Source of the DNA: Phoronis australis
Lineage: Eukaryota; Phoronida; Phoronidae
DNA: 64,000 bases
Direction of reading: 5' to 3'
NCBI GenBank assembly: GCA_002633005.1
Contig: NMRA01000050.1
Location: 741,820-805,819 of the forward strand
Part shown: in pieces, positions 1-11,563 of the stretch
Position numbering within the stretch: the stretch's first letter is position 1
Layout: each line of letters begins with the position of its first letter
The notes under the pieces: generated by a model
Databases searched by the model: none
Told to the model about the DNA's origin: nothing
The model's input: the letters and a program-made list of their open reading frames with translations, nothing else
Made by a program: the position numbers and the translations under genes

Positions 1-508
1 CGTTTTTTAAATCTAATTAAAACAATTTTTTACTTTTAAAAAGAATTTTTAAAACGCCAAAGTCTCTGTCCTCTAGAAAAATTGGTTATCCGAAAAACAA
101 ATCATACGCTTGAATAGTCAATTCTATATCCAGGGTCTAAAATAGAATATTCCACAAGGTTACTTATTTTCTCAGAGGCAAGAAAAAAACTAGTTTTTTG
201 AATGGATTGGTCACTTGCCATGTGAACGCCTTGGCATCTGTATTCTTTCACCTCCATGGATCATTTAAATTAAATTTAGCGCTCATGTCAGTGACTTCTT
301 CAGTGGCATTGGGGTTAATATGGTTTGTATATTTATGACAGTTATAATTCTACACTAAATTCCAGTCACCACATATTATTACAAGATCAGTAGAAAACGC
401 TTTAATTTATTTTCCACTTCTTTGTAAAAGTCTGGATGATCCTGATTTGGCACATGCAAATATATCAGTGAAGTTATTGAGCTGGTCTATGAAAATTGTA
501 GTTAGGGA
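1..508. other. AT-rich sequence, no gene seen
   Basis: I see no coding region, RNA gene or clear repeat here. It is AT-rich intergenic or intronic DNA next to a LINE relic. Confidence 0.5.
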
Positions 509-640
509 GATGCTGTGGTGTACACTGATGGATCGGTTAGAAGAGGAGAAAGATCTGGATTGGGCTATGTAGTCAGTGTGGATGGCAAAATAGCAGCGGG
601 ATATGGTGAGGCATATGCGCTCACGAAATCTAGTGATTAG
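509..640 (+). pseudogene. RNase H fragment of a LINE
   Basis: A 43-codon open stretch reads D-A-V-V-Y-T-D-G-S-V and then G-L-G-Y-V-V, followed by a TAG stop. This is the first catalytic motif (YTDGS) and the following strand of an RNase H domain as found near the C terminus of I/Jockey-type LINEs. Nothing recognisable of the rest of the element remains on either side. It is a short dead fragment. Family assignment within the LINEs is inference. Confidence 0.6.
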
Positions 641-1469
641 ATAAGATCATGTAGATTTGATTAGCTAATCGTTAAGTAAGTACATTATTATAATTTGCAA
701 AATACTCTGATGGGATTTAGTAGCTGAAGCTTGAAGACTTGCTTCAGTGTACAGAAGAAACTGTTCAATAGTTCCATCTCGTTGAAGATTCTAAAGAGGA
801 TCTTGGCAAGGGCAAGGGTTAGGTGGCACCATAGATTAGTCTATGGTGGCACAGAAAAGTTAGACTGCGGCCGCGGCCAATTTGCACTCCCAAAGTATTG
901 AAATTTTGGGGTAGGTCAAATTTCGGGACATTGCATGTAGGCTCAGTGATTGTGGTTTGTTTGTATTTGTGAACATGGTGAGAATGAAAAAGGCCACTTT
1001 CTCGGCTGTAGCTACACTCCATCTAAAGATGGCGGCCCTCTGCTGCAATTATGCATTGCTGTGTAGCAACTGAGAAATTGGCCGCGATTTCAGGTAGCCC
1101 TCAAACAAGCCATATTTGCAAAAAGCTAGTTGGTTGACAGGACTTTTGGACCACATTTTTGGAATCGGTAATAAATTTGCTTTCGGAATCTAATGTTGGC
1201 TTAAGTCGAATATCGTCAGGGAAGTGGTGGTTTTGGGGTCAAAATTGCCAATTTTGCATTTTTTGCCCTTATTTTTCTTAATCTAGCTTGGTTTCCACTG
1301 GGAGTGAAAGGGTCTAAAATACAAGAGAGAATTAAGTTTCTGTGCTCATCTGTAGGGCTTGTGATGTGAAATGACTCAAAACTTTTCTTTATTTGCATGG
1401 AGTTATTGACAGAGTGAAAAAAGGGTGAAGAGTCCATTGACGTGTGTTTTGATCAGCAAACCCCTGTGA
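641..1469. other. No gene; weak dispersed repeat
   Basis: No gene is visible. The stretch from about 663 to 750, with the word AATCGTTAAGTAAGT, recurs imperfectly at about 2511-2620, suggesting an old dispersed repeat. Short open frames in this stretch look like chance. Confidence 0.4.
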
Positions 1470-1865
1470 GAACTGTTTTGTGCCTCCTTAACGAACAGGA
1501 AGTCAACTGAGAGCTTGTCACTTGCTTCGTGGGTTGTAAGATATTGCGTGGAAGGGTTGCGTCACGAGAGACTGGGACCAGCAAGTACAGTGTCGCAGTA
1601 CAGTGCGTGTTAGTTCGAAGATTCACAGATGGCAGATAAGACGTTTGATTTTTAGTTAATTGATTGAAGTAATCCTTACAGCACTAGTGTAGTTACTCTT
1701 CTGCCTTTTTAGTCTACTTAATTAACATCAGGTTTCACTTTTTTAATTATTGGTTGTCATAATATAATAAATTAATAACTGAATTTAATCATTCTTACTA
1801 CTTCCAAGCGCAATCTCGAAGCATAGCCATTTTTAACCAAACCCACAGTCAACTTCTGACGACAT
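1470..1865 (-). repeat. Interspersed repeat, copy A (solo-LTR-like)
   Basis: This segment matches the reverse complement of 37382-37935. Shared landmarks are AACGAACAGGAAGT, GAGCTTGTCACTTGC, TTGCGTCACGAGAGACT, TTAATTGATTGAAGTAATCC, AATAAATT and, at the far end, 23 identical bases in the block around 1827-1853. It carries an AATAAA-type signal and few coding traces, as a solo LTR would, but I could not define TG...CA ends or a target duplication, so a LINE or other repeat tail is also possible. This copy has one unit of a 63-bp internal motif that is multiplied in copy B. Confidence 0.55.
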
Positions 1866-4630
1866 CAAGTTCTGAATTGTTTTTGAATAAAATAATCTCG
1901 CCCCTGAAATTATTGGTGCCTCAGCCCAAACACACGCTATAACCCCACATAGTCCTAATGTTATACAAGTCTGATTATAAAAAGTGGATGTCTTGAAGAC
2001 AGTAAATAGAAAAATCCTTGTGAAGAATGTAATTAAACACATCCCTACGCTTAAAAATATCCTAAGCCCCTACAGTTCAATGTTATCCGCCAGTGATAAA
2101 AGGTTTTAATTAGAAAGTATATGTTATGGCTGATCCCCACAAAAAACCACATTCACAGCTACATTCACATCCAAGAAGAAAATCAAACATCTTCTGCATA
2201 AAGAACCAATAAACCCACCCAACTACCAGAAAAAATTACATAAAAAAGCGAACATTCTCCGTCAGAACAAATATCAATTATGTAATTAGTGGAGATAGTT
2301 CCATTGAAGCTGCCCAAAATTTGTGCATATGTACTTTTAAAACCATGTGATCAAACTTGTTTACATGTGATTTTAATATCTTCATCTATTTTTAGATGAT
2401 GTTTGCCTTTTTTGTTCTGGAGTCAATGCACTTTGAGGATTCTAGAAATTTCTGTGATCAGATCGTAACAAGCAATGACGTTATAGACATGATCAAGTGA
2501 TTTCTCTAAGCCAATCGTTAAGTAAGTGCATAATAATAATTTTGAAAGGAGTCTGGAAAATAGCGAGATGAAACTTGGTTGTTGAAGCTGTAGGACTTTG
2601 CGACTGGGCTTTGACAGTCAAGGTGAGAAGTTCAGTCAGATTTACAAATCAAGACACATATTATTCGAGCTTTAGTGGTTAGAAAACTAAATACTGATTC
2701 CATAAAAGACTTCATTACCACTCTAAAATAAGGGCTGTCCGCAGACTCAGTAAGCTTCACTCGCTGAACACGCCGGTGCGGAAGGGTTAAGTTCTGACGG
2801 CTTCAAACACGCAAGTCTGCCGATATGGCGACACTGACGACATCACGTAGCGGTCAAAGTCATTTTCCTTAATTATTTCCCAAAATAAATGCTCGTTTAT
2901 TTGAGATTTTCATGTACTATTTAAAACCTCAAAAGAGCAAAAATCCATTGGAGGAACGCTTTAAAAGGCTGTCTATATTTAATAAAAAATCAATTAATGT
3001 TATCAATCCTGAGATCTTTTCTTTGGAAAATGCCATAGGATCACACAATCTTCAGGAAAGGCATATTTCCGCAAACAATTTTTTGAGTTGAAACAATTTT
3101 TGACTGCAGTATTTATGACCTGGTCTGTTTTAAAATGTTGGTCAAAAAGGACCAACTTAGTATTTTGTGGAGTGTTTCTGGAAAACTAAGCCTATCCCAA
3201 TATTACTCGAAGTTGTATTACAGCAAAATGTATTCACTTTGTAATGTACGGCATTAAAGAAGGTAGATATAATAAGTTTTCAATTTCTTCAAATTTTGGA
3301 CGTTACAACCTAGCCTACCCATAGTACCACAAATTTCCTATCAATTTTTACATGTGTACCAAGGATCTGATGACTGTCCCCATTCAAATTCCATACCTAT
3401 CCGCATATCCCTCATTCAAGGTCATCGCCATTTGGCCCTCCCCAGTCGCCCATGTGGGTGCAAACTATTTGGTCGGGTATGTATCCCCACCTCCTAAGAT
3501 TTTCAATTTATTTGCAAAAACTTTCCATTAGCAAGACATTTTTGATAATACACAATAAAGACGTGCCTGCCAAGCGACAAAAATTGATTAAGCTTTAAAA
3601 ACAACTCGCTTCTCTCAAAGATGTGCACGATAAAAAATAACGGAGTGGTGTTGAAACGTGCCTTAGAATATGACAGATAGTTTCACAACACAAAATATAG
3701 TAACTTAATTTTAGATGTTCTTTTTGCCGTAAAAACAACTGCGCATTCTTCTCCACTAACCAATGCCTTGGCTAACGTGTGATCTATATTCTAAAAAAGA
3801 TCACCTATTCGCAATTCTCCGACAAAGATTTCTTCAAAGCATGCTTAGTTAGCAAGTGGGTGAACCAAAAAGTTACATTTCCATCATTTTCGAGTTCATA
3901 ACAAGCCTGCAAAACGAGAAGACTGGAGTGTCTTCACGAATAGCAGCCAGTTCCGGGTTCGACTTCCGGACAGGGCAGAAATCTTCAGACTCATGTCCAT
4001 TGGGTCACGTGACGTGAGGTACAGGTGACGTGCAGACCACGTTTAAAAATGTTTGTAATATTTCATAGATGTATACATCGGTAAGTTATTGGTAAGCAAG
4101 GAATATGCCTACCGACTCAGCCGCGAGTAAAGACGGATCCCAACAAACGTCCCAATTGTGGGTTTCTGAGGTCACCAGTGGCCGGTTGCATGGAACAGTC
4201 CCCAACTAAGGCCCGTAAGTCATGCTGCGTATTTGTGTCTTTATGGACCCACAGATGCAATATTTTTCTAACATTTTATCTTTACTGTGATATCCTCTTT
4301 GATTCAAGACATTTTCTAGTAATATAACTAAAAACTGCACCCAGAGTTCATTGAAAATAAAGGACTCAGTCATTAAATTGAGGGTGGTGCATGAAAATAT
4401 CCCTAATTATTTTCTATAATATTGACAATTCAACGTAGAGTTCACTGTCGATTTATATCAAAGTCCAAATTTGACTTAGTAATAAAACTATAACAATACA
4501 AGAAAGGGCAATCGATATTTTCACAAGTTCAAAAATACGAAGTAGATTTTGGGAGCATAGTTGAATCCCTATTTAGAACTGTTTTATGCAACCGAGCACA
4601 AAGTCACTGTCAATGCAACTCGAGACGATG
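1866..4630. other. Downstream region, no gene seen
   Basis: This lies 3' of the terminal exon of the minus-strand receptor gene. I see no exon, RNA gene or well-defined repeat. The sequence near 2511-2620 is the second copy of the weak repeat at 663-750. A short minus-strand frame at 1833-2042 overlaps the edge of repeat copy A and is probably part of that repeat. Confidence 0.4.
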
Positions 4631-6747
4631 TTACTCCGAACATGGTTTGAAGTGCGATTTATAGTAGAAGACGAGCTTTTCCATGTCAATCCCAGTCTTT
4701 TTTAATAACTCCAATCCGCTGTAAATTGCAAGACTGCGTTGTGACCTGTTCTTTCCGTCTAAGTTAGCATGTTCAGAAATTTCTGCAAAACCATCTGGTT
4801 GACAATCTATATTGAGACGCTTCAAAAGAAGAATCACAGCTATACGCGCTGAGTCGATATTGAATTTTTTGGTCATCTTAGCATTCTTCTTCAAGTCGAT
4901 GCCGAGGAGATTTAACTCTTTTTTGTCCGACGGCATCATTTCCAGAAACAAACCCTGTCCAATTTCGGTAAGTTTTTCCAAATCTATTCCAGCTTGTTTT
5001 AAAAACTCCAACCCGGTTGTTATCGCAAGGAGGTGCTTATCAGAGGTGTCCAACTCACCCAGATCCAATTCTACCAACCGTAACAGATCTTTACACAATT
5101 GTGTTGAGACGTCCAATTCTACGGGGATGTTCTGTGATCTGATGTCATGTCCTGACAATCGAAGAAGCTCCAGACCCGCCTGTAGCAACAACTCGATGTA
5201 GCAAGGATTCGCAATGCTAACCCGACTGACGGCATCTTTTATTGACTGCACGGCTATGATGTCTGCTGCACTGCGGCTGAATAGACTGGAGATCTCTATT
5301 TTAGAAATATCAATCCCAGTGTTGTAAAGGAGAACAGCACCTGCCCTCCGCACAAGGTCTACAGTTGATTCATCCGTCAGGTTTACGGAAGACAGTTTTT
5401 CAAGATCTATGCCAAGAAACTGTGCTGTGATGTTATGATCTTCGTTTGTGAATCAAAGACCGTCATATTCAAAACAACAAATGTCGAACCCAGTGCGCTT
5501 CAAAAGCTTAAGTGCCAATTGACGCGTGATTTTTAATGCCATGCGATTTGTCTCGAGGGGTGCTCACAAGTCACCTGTTTCGTGACGAGTTCTACTCTTA
5601 TGGGGATCTGTATTCTCTGCTACACCTACGGTTTTACTTTTTTTCTTCGTGCGACCATGGAATGAAACGCGCACTGCTTTTGTTACGTCTTCCATTTTTG
5701 AGGATTTGCGTGTTTGATCGAGATCAAGTTCTATATGTTTCAATAAATCCATCCCCACCTCTTTGAGAGCATCTAATTCCTTTGGCCAAAGGGTTTTTCT
5801 GTATGCAGCTGAATTTAGTTTCAGCCCTAACTGTTCCAATTGTTTTACCTCGGCATCTGACAAGTCTTCCAGTTGTGAGTGACCAACCAATTGTTTTCCA
5901 AATTTTTTCGAAATGTTAACATTGGCTCTTCTCAGTAGCTCAACTCCAACGGCAACTGCCAACTTGGTATCCTGCTTCGTTGATAAAACACAACTGCGAT
6001 ACTTATTTAAATCAATACCTAGTGTCATCATGAAAACCATTTTTTCATATTCTGTGAGTGGCATGCGATCTAATTGAGTTTTGCTCTCGTTCAATTCGAT
6101 TCGATTGTCCAGACGTGTTTGAAATCTAGACATTCTAGTACCGGATTTCGGAATGCGACTCTGACTTTTGATTTTCGCAATTTCATTAAGTGGCTCCATA
6201 GCCTTAACGACTTTGGATTTGGATTTTTTCTTTAACCGATCTTGCAACATTTTTGGTAGCTTTTTACTTCCTCCTGATTTTGCCTTTTTCATTGGAGCAT
6301 TCATGCTCAGCGAAAAAAGCACTCGTTTTTTCACGTTTGCACCACCCGTTTGTCTTTTAAAAATTGACCTATCCACTGTACTTTCAGGTTTTTGTTGTAC
6401 CGTTTTTGTCACACTACTGTCAGACACGTCGCTAGACATTTTCCTGGGAATCACGGAGATTCTACGTCTCTCACCAGCTACGAGATACGCCGCTAGTTCA
6501 TCTAATAAAAGATTGGTATCTTGGAACGATCCACTCGAGGACGTGGCATTAGGACTCAGATGTAAATCCTCGTACTCATAAGCGATTGCATCAGCAGCAC
6601 ATCCTTGATAAGCTACATCGTCGTAATCAAATATCACGTGGCAGCGTGGAGACTTTCTTTTCAGAAAGCGATTGCCAATCACTGCGGCAAAAGTACCTGC
6701 GATCACTAGTACGGCCAAACTGGAAAAACTTGCGACCAAAGCATGAT
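4631..6747 (-). CDS. Terminal exon: TM helix and giant repeat tail
   Basis: The exon opens at a strong acceptor (polypyrimidine then CAG, plus-strand 6748-6750) in phase 1, matching the donors upstream. Order: short stalk; hydrophobic helix from A-L-V-A-S to A-A-V-I-G (about 6739-6674); stop-transfer R-F-L-K-R-K; two YxxPhi motifs (YDDV near 6625 and YEDL near 6574); an acidic/Ser stretch; a Lys-rich segment (about 6289-6205) resembling a bipartite nuclear signal; then repeats ending at TAA 4631-4633. The repeats alternate forms like LGIDLxK and GLELLKxxGIDLxK. I do not recognise this tail and give it no function. TGA codons in frame at 5564-5566 and 5453-5455 break the frame, so either the tail stops after about 394 residues or this allele is decaying. 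Without them it would be about 705 residues. Confidence 0.7.
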
Positions 6748-8300
6748 CTGAAAAGAAAACCAATGAGTTGGATGCTATGTTGAATTGTTACATGTCATGA
6801 ATAAATATCATAAATATATAATCAACAAGTTATGAAAAAACCAGTACATTTTGCTGAAATCTCTGCAAACGATATGAGCATAATTGTTTATGATGACAAA
6901 TTTTGGAGCAAGATCTGCGAAACAATTAAAATTGGACGGGAAACCCCTTCTCGTGACGAAGACTGGGGCTATAATCTTACCGTTGTCAACCATAAACTGG
7001 TTGCCTGTAGCCTAAAAGCTAAATGTGTTTAGTTGGTTATCATGTGTGGGATGAGTCTGGAGCTCTTACGTTGACGATGCCACGTCAGCCCTCATTGAAA
7101 AACAACCTGGGATAGGTTTGAAGCCATGGGTTTTTTAAATAGTTTCATCCCGCCTCCTTGTAATAAGCTTATTAACTACGCAAACACTAATAGTCATGAA
7201 TGCTTGAATTCGGCTACGAACAATTTTGGTATTATACTAAGTATTTCTTCTTCAATTTTTGTATTTAATCAAGAAATAAACAAAACATTATAAAACTGTG
7301 ACGTCATCAGTGGAAGTCCAGTCCCCATTATGTTGTTTCACACCAGCCGCGAGCCAGTGTGGTCTTGAAAACTGCGTTTAAGTACTTTGAAAAGTTGCAT
7401 GTTTGGATGATGTAGTAATAACAATCGGAGAGAAAATCGCTCAGAAATGGTTCGTGCGTCAGACGCGGGTATGACAGTACTGGATGGAGCAAGCGACCAG
7501 TTCATTGCCACGCTGTGCTCAAACCATACTGAAGAATCACTTGGTGAAGGTTTCTCCAACGTAAGTGCACTTGATGGACAAAAAGTGTATTGTGTTGTGC
7601 CATTGCTGGGAGCGTAGTTGTGAGGCACATGTTGAGTATGAGCCCCAGCAGGAAATTGTGACTGAGATAATGAATGTGATTGCAGTAAGTTCCTATCAGT
7701 CAATTCTTGTTCAAGATTGTGTGAGAATGCAATGCTATCCACATATACGTCACTGCCCAATAGAAAAAAATGGAATGTAGATGCCAGGCAATTAGTTCGA
7801 GGTCGCGACCGCAGCCGGCACAGAGGCAGGAATCAGACACTGGACCTAAATAATCGACGAATCACAACAGTACATTAATCAGATATATCGTTCGTGATCA
7901 ACGCACTTAGCATCCAATAAATACACAAAACGTGCCGACAGTGGCGTAGGTTAAAGTAATATCCGAGGTTGATACGCGGAATGATATCGAGTAGGATATT
8001 ACTTCATGTACGCCAATAGAGGTAAGTTTTGAATTTATCACATACTCTTCGAATTCCTGAGTTTCTTTCATTTTTCGGGAGATTTTTTAAATACTTCACT
8101 CAGACTGTTCACGTGGCGGATCACATCCAGTGGATGTACTTGCCGCGTTAGGTTACAAGTTTTCTCTATTAAAAGAAACAGTTTAAAATGTAACGACTTA
8201 TTACTTGAAAAAGAGATAACAGAGATGAAAACAACGATAACTGTGAATTGACCTAGTTAAATAACAACATTTGATATTGTAGTTATCAAGGAATCTACTT
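6748..8300. other. Intron, nothing recognised
   Basis: This is the 3' part of the intron between the TSP1 exon and the terminal exon. A minus-strand open frame of 140 codons at 7338-7760 has no motif I recognise and no convincing splice sites, so I do not call it. Confidence 0.4.
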
Positions 8301-8366
8301 TTTTGGAGTTTTTGTTTCTCCGAGGCGGACCTATTTGACCACTTTGCCAAATAGAGGGGGGGGGGC
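8301..8366 (-). repeat. Fragment of GC-rich-ended MITE
   Basis: The words TTTGTTTCTC, AGGCGGACCT and CACTTTGCCAAAT followed by a run of G match the right part of the element at 14054-14311. Only about 65 bp are left. It explains the G run and the small chance frame that starts here. Confidence 0.6.
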
Positions 8367-9241
8367 ACATGTGTTAGAAACCGTGTGTGGAATGAATGGC
8401 ACTGTCTTCATCAACAGATGCAGCAAGACGCCAGACATCGAAATTCGGAGCTCAAAGCGGCGACCTATTATCGGTGTAGGACATCTATTGTCTCGTTTGA
8501 ATAACTGCATTCATTACCGTGACGGCGTTTTGCCGTTCAGTGACTTTTCCACACATGAGAGGTGTGAGCGTGTGTTAACACCTGGCTCCTTTCATAGCTG
8601 CCCAGCACAGCCTTTTGTCCCGTAGGACAACATGCAGGCCAATTATCTCCCAGTCTTCAAAGGGTTGCAGAAGCCTGGCAGACCTACTTTCGACACCGGG
8701 TAGAGGTTTTCAACAACAACGCGTTGGTAAAACGTTTGGACAGAATAGATTGTCTTAACTACCGTTGTAGATGGGCGATTTTGCAGACGAGGAATTCAGA
8801 AATGCTATTGGTTTATGTTCAAATACATGTATGATATAACTTAACTTTCATTTTTAGCAGCACAGTCCACTCAGGCTAGTTACGATCTGATCGGGGATTA
8901 GAGCAATTATCGAACAAAAGAGCGCAGGCCCTCCAACCATAAATGCCTGAATGGAGTTAATCAGTCGTGTAAAATATTGACTACAGGGTTCATCTTCCCA
9001 ACTTGTTGGGCTTTAGAAACGAACAAGTTGGGAGCAACGGGAAAACACCCCATGACCGTCATGGGTACATGCTAACGTGTATGGTCTTCGCCAGCATTGC
9101 CGCTATGAATAGTAATTTGAATGTCAGTGGCTTTTCAATGCCTGCGTCCGGACCGTGCTCCCACTTTTGTGTAACTGCGTCAAGTCGAACTTTAGGTGTG
9201 ATTTTGAACGCCATTCGTGCGACGTCGTTTGAGACACCTAC
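8367..9241. other. Intron, nothing recognised
   Basis: No exon, RNA gene or repeat is evident between the MITE fragment and the donor of the TSP1 exon. Confidence 0.4.
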
Positions 9242-9415
9242 CTGGACAGGCATTAGGCGAGACGCAGACAGTGGTTTCATTGGCTAACCCGACACAGAAT
9301 TGACCTCGAGGCGACGGAGGTGGGTTGTTGCAGACGCGTTCTCGCCGTTTTATACCTTCCTCACAAGTAACACTGCAGACACTCCAACTGGCCCAAGGTG
9401 ACCACTCTCCGTTGA
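9242..9415 (-). CDS. Thrombospondin type 1 (TSP1) domain exon
   Basis: The exon of 174 bp (58 codons) encodes one TSP1 repeat: the W-S-P-W-A-S-W-S-V-C-S tryptophan ladder, C-E-E-G-I-K-R-R-E-R-V-C with the strand-B arginines, and C-V-S-P-N-A-C-P-G at the end. Six cysteines fit three disulfides. The acceptor is TTTTGTTTCAG and the donor is CAG|GTAGGT; both junctions are phase 1. TSP1 domains are extracellular and often bind glycosaminoglycans or other proteins, and the W-x-x-W motif can be C-mannosylated. It sits between the last Ig exon (11.9 kb) and the membrane exon (6.7 kb), so it would be the membrane-proximal ectodomain module. Ig domains followed by TSP1 and a membrane helix recall UNC5 receptors, but the tail shows no ZU5 or death-domain signature that I can see. 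Confidence 0.85.
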
Positions 9416-10029
9416 CTGAAACAAAATGGGTAGACGCGTTCACAGCCATGACGTTTCGTCTCGCATGGCTACATGTACTTATTCAGTAGAGTCTTAATAT
9501 TTAGAAGTTTTACAAGTTTCGGGAACACTAACGACGAGACATCGATTTACTCAGTGTATTTGGTATGTTAGATTCCAGGAACGGTTCCAGAAAGTTTAAG
9601 ATGGCTGCTTCATCGCCAATTTCTACATAATAAGTCAATCGGTGAAAAAATCTTATGGGACGCGTGCTTAATGTAACTACTTACGACCACATATCGCCAT
9701 GAAAATAAGCTTTTTATACGATGATATAGTCAAGCACACAAGCCGGGAGCGATACGTGCATAACATAAGACTCCAGACAATCACTCCAAAAAGAACATGT
9801 TCTAACCATAACTTCTGAGAAACAAAAGCTAACCTTAAATATTTTCACGAGAAATAATTTAAGGAAAATTAAGTTTGTTAAAATTCTAGTTTTTATGCGT
9901 GTGTGTGTGCCTGTGTGGTCGCATACTGTCGTCACTTTGTCCGGGCTTCCATGCGTCCTGACGTCCGTCTGTCTGCTTGATATCTGGTCGTCATGCTACT
10001 TTTCAGTCTGCCTTGCCCCTGTGGTTAAG
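9416..10029. other. Intron, nothing recognised
   Basis: No feature is supported here apart from a short TG-rich stretch near 9898-9915. The satellite-like array begins just downstream. Confidence 0.4.
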
Positions 10030-11105
10030 AGGACTTGGCTTTTTCTGTATTTTTGGGAAGAGTGTTTCGGATGATATCTAGAGAATCGACAAAGGTATGT
10101 AATATCAATTCGCAGGCATGATTAAATTATAAATTTTCGGCCACATTCGACCACTATAGTAACTACTCCTAGTGGCCATTTTGTTCACGACGAGAGGCTT
10201 TCCAAGTGTTGTTTTGGGGGTTAAGAGCATTTACGGATGATATCTAGTGAACCAATCGGCAGATTAAATTGAAACTTTACAGTGGTATATGATGCGATTT
10301 CACCGACCCGATTTCATTTGTGGCTAGTGCCTACTTGTGACCATTTTGTATGAGAGCGTTCCAGATATGTAGAGATCCCAGTGACTGATTTTATAAAAGT
10401 TAACATAGAGGTTTGTAATGATAATGCGGCGGCAACATCAAATTTCCGACGGATTCGAACACTTTTGGCCATCTTGTTTTCGACATGGGATTTTGAAGTG
10501 TTCTTTTTGGGAAGAGCGTTTCCGGATGAAATCAGAAGAGCCGAGAGACATAATTCGTTGAAACTTAACACAAAGGTATATTACATGAATGCGCCGACAC
10601 CATATGATTTTCGGCAGGATTCGTCTACTGCAGTGCCTCTTAGTGACATTTTGCGTGAGAGCGTTTCCGAATGATACGCAAAGGACCGAGTGAAAGTTGA
10701 CACAAAGATTTGTGATGACAATGCAGAGGCACCATTAAATTTTCGGCGGATTCGACCACTTTTGTACCTGATTACGGGGTTTTTGTTTATAACATGGGCT
10801 TCTGACTCGTTGTTTGAGGGAAGAGTGTTTCAGGACGATATCTAAAGAACCCATTGGCGGATTTCATCGACACCCGAGGAGGTCTATTAGGAGAATATAT
10901 CGGCACCATTTGATTTCCCTCCGGATTCAACATCTGCAATGCTTCCTAGTGGCCATTTTGTGCGAAACCGTTTCTGTGTGTGATATGTAAAGAACAAAAA
11001 GAACGATTTTAATGAAAGTTGACACAGAGGTTTGTGATGACAATGCAACGGAATCAGCTGATTCGACTATTGCAGCACCTACTGGTGGCTCTTAGAAACA
11101 TATTA
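10030..11105. repeat. Diverged tandem array, ~150-bp units in ~300-bp dimers
   Basis: About seven imperfect units of roughly 130-175 bp follow each other. Each carries a landmark like TTTTCGGCGGATTCGACCAC (near 10130, 10290, 10440, 10605, 10737, 10912, 11055), then a GTGGCCATTTTGT-like word and AGCGTTTCCGGATGATATCT. Two unit types alternate: one continues with TTGGGAAGAGCGTTTC, the other with GTGCCTCTTAGTGACATTTTG. This gives a dimeric higher-order period near 300 bp. Units are quite diverged from each other, so the array is old. It lies in the intron between the last Ig exon and the TSP1 exon. Confidence 0.75.
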
Positions 11106-11563
11106 TATGGGATGCACCGTGGCTCCAAGCGTTGCTCTTGTTCAGATAAAGTATCAACTTCATCAGAAATCTTAAACGCTGCAAAGTATGAAACTGGCTT
11201 TTATAAACCTAAGTTATTAAAATAATGAAAATTGAAATTCTTTACATAACTCATGATTCTTACAAAGCTTCAGTTTTCCAAAAAATCAAAAATTAAATTT
11301 TCATGTTTTCTTTGATGAAGTTTTCTGCGACGCTTCAAATTATTCATACGATCAAGGAAGAGTTCACACTGGCCAAAAAGAAAGCCCCTCATGCGAAAGA
11401 ACACTTTGAAAACAATTCCTCACAACCTTTTTGGAAAACTGCACAAAGCATCGGATTGTTCCATATAAACCCAGTCAGTCATTACTGAGATCAGGTTTTG
11501 AAGTTAGCCAAAGTTGGAAATTTCTCTGGGGTTCCAAAAAGCAATGTCCAGTACTTAACTTAC
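11106..11563. other. Intron, nothing recognised
   Basis: AT-rich intron sequence between the tandem array and the Ig exon donor. No feature seen. Confidence 0.4.

Noticed and set aside
1833-2042. Minus-strand frame resembling a mitochondrial membrane protein (NUMT)
   Set aside because: Only hydrophobic composition suggests it; no mitochondrial motif, and its end overlaps the interspersed repeat also found at 37.4 kb.
5564-5566. Selenocysteine at the in-frame TGA codons of the tail
   Set aside because: No Cys-like or redox context around either TGA and no obvious SECIS hairpin seen; CpG-derived nonsense changes or an error explain them more simply.
7338-7760. 140-codon minus-strand frame as an extra exon of the receptor
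   Set aside because: Low-complexity Ser/Gln/His composition, no domain, no matching acceptor and donor in phase 1; overlapping frames on the other strand also open.
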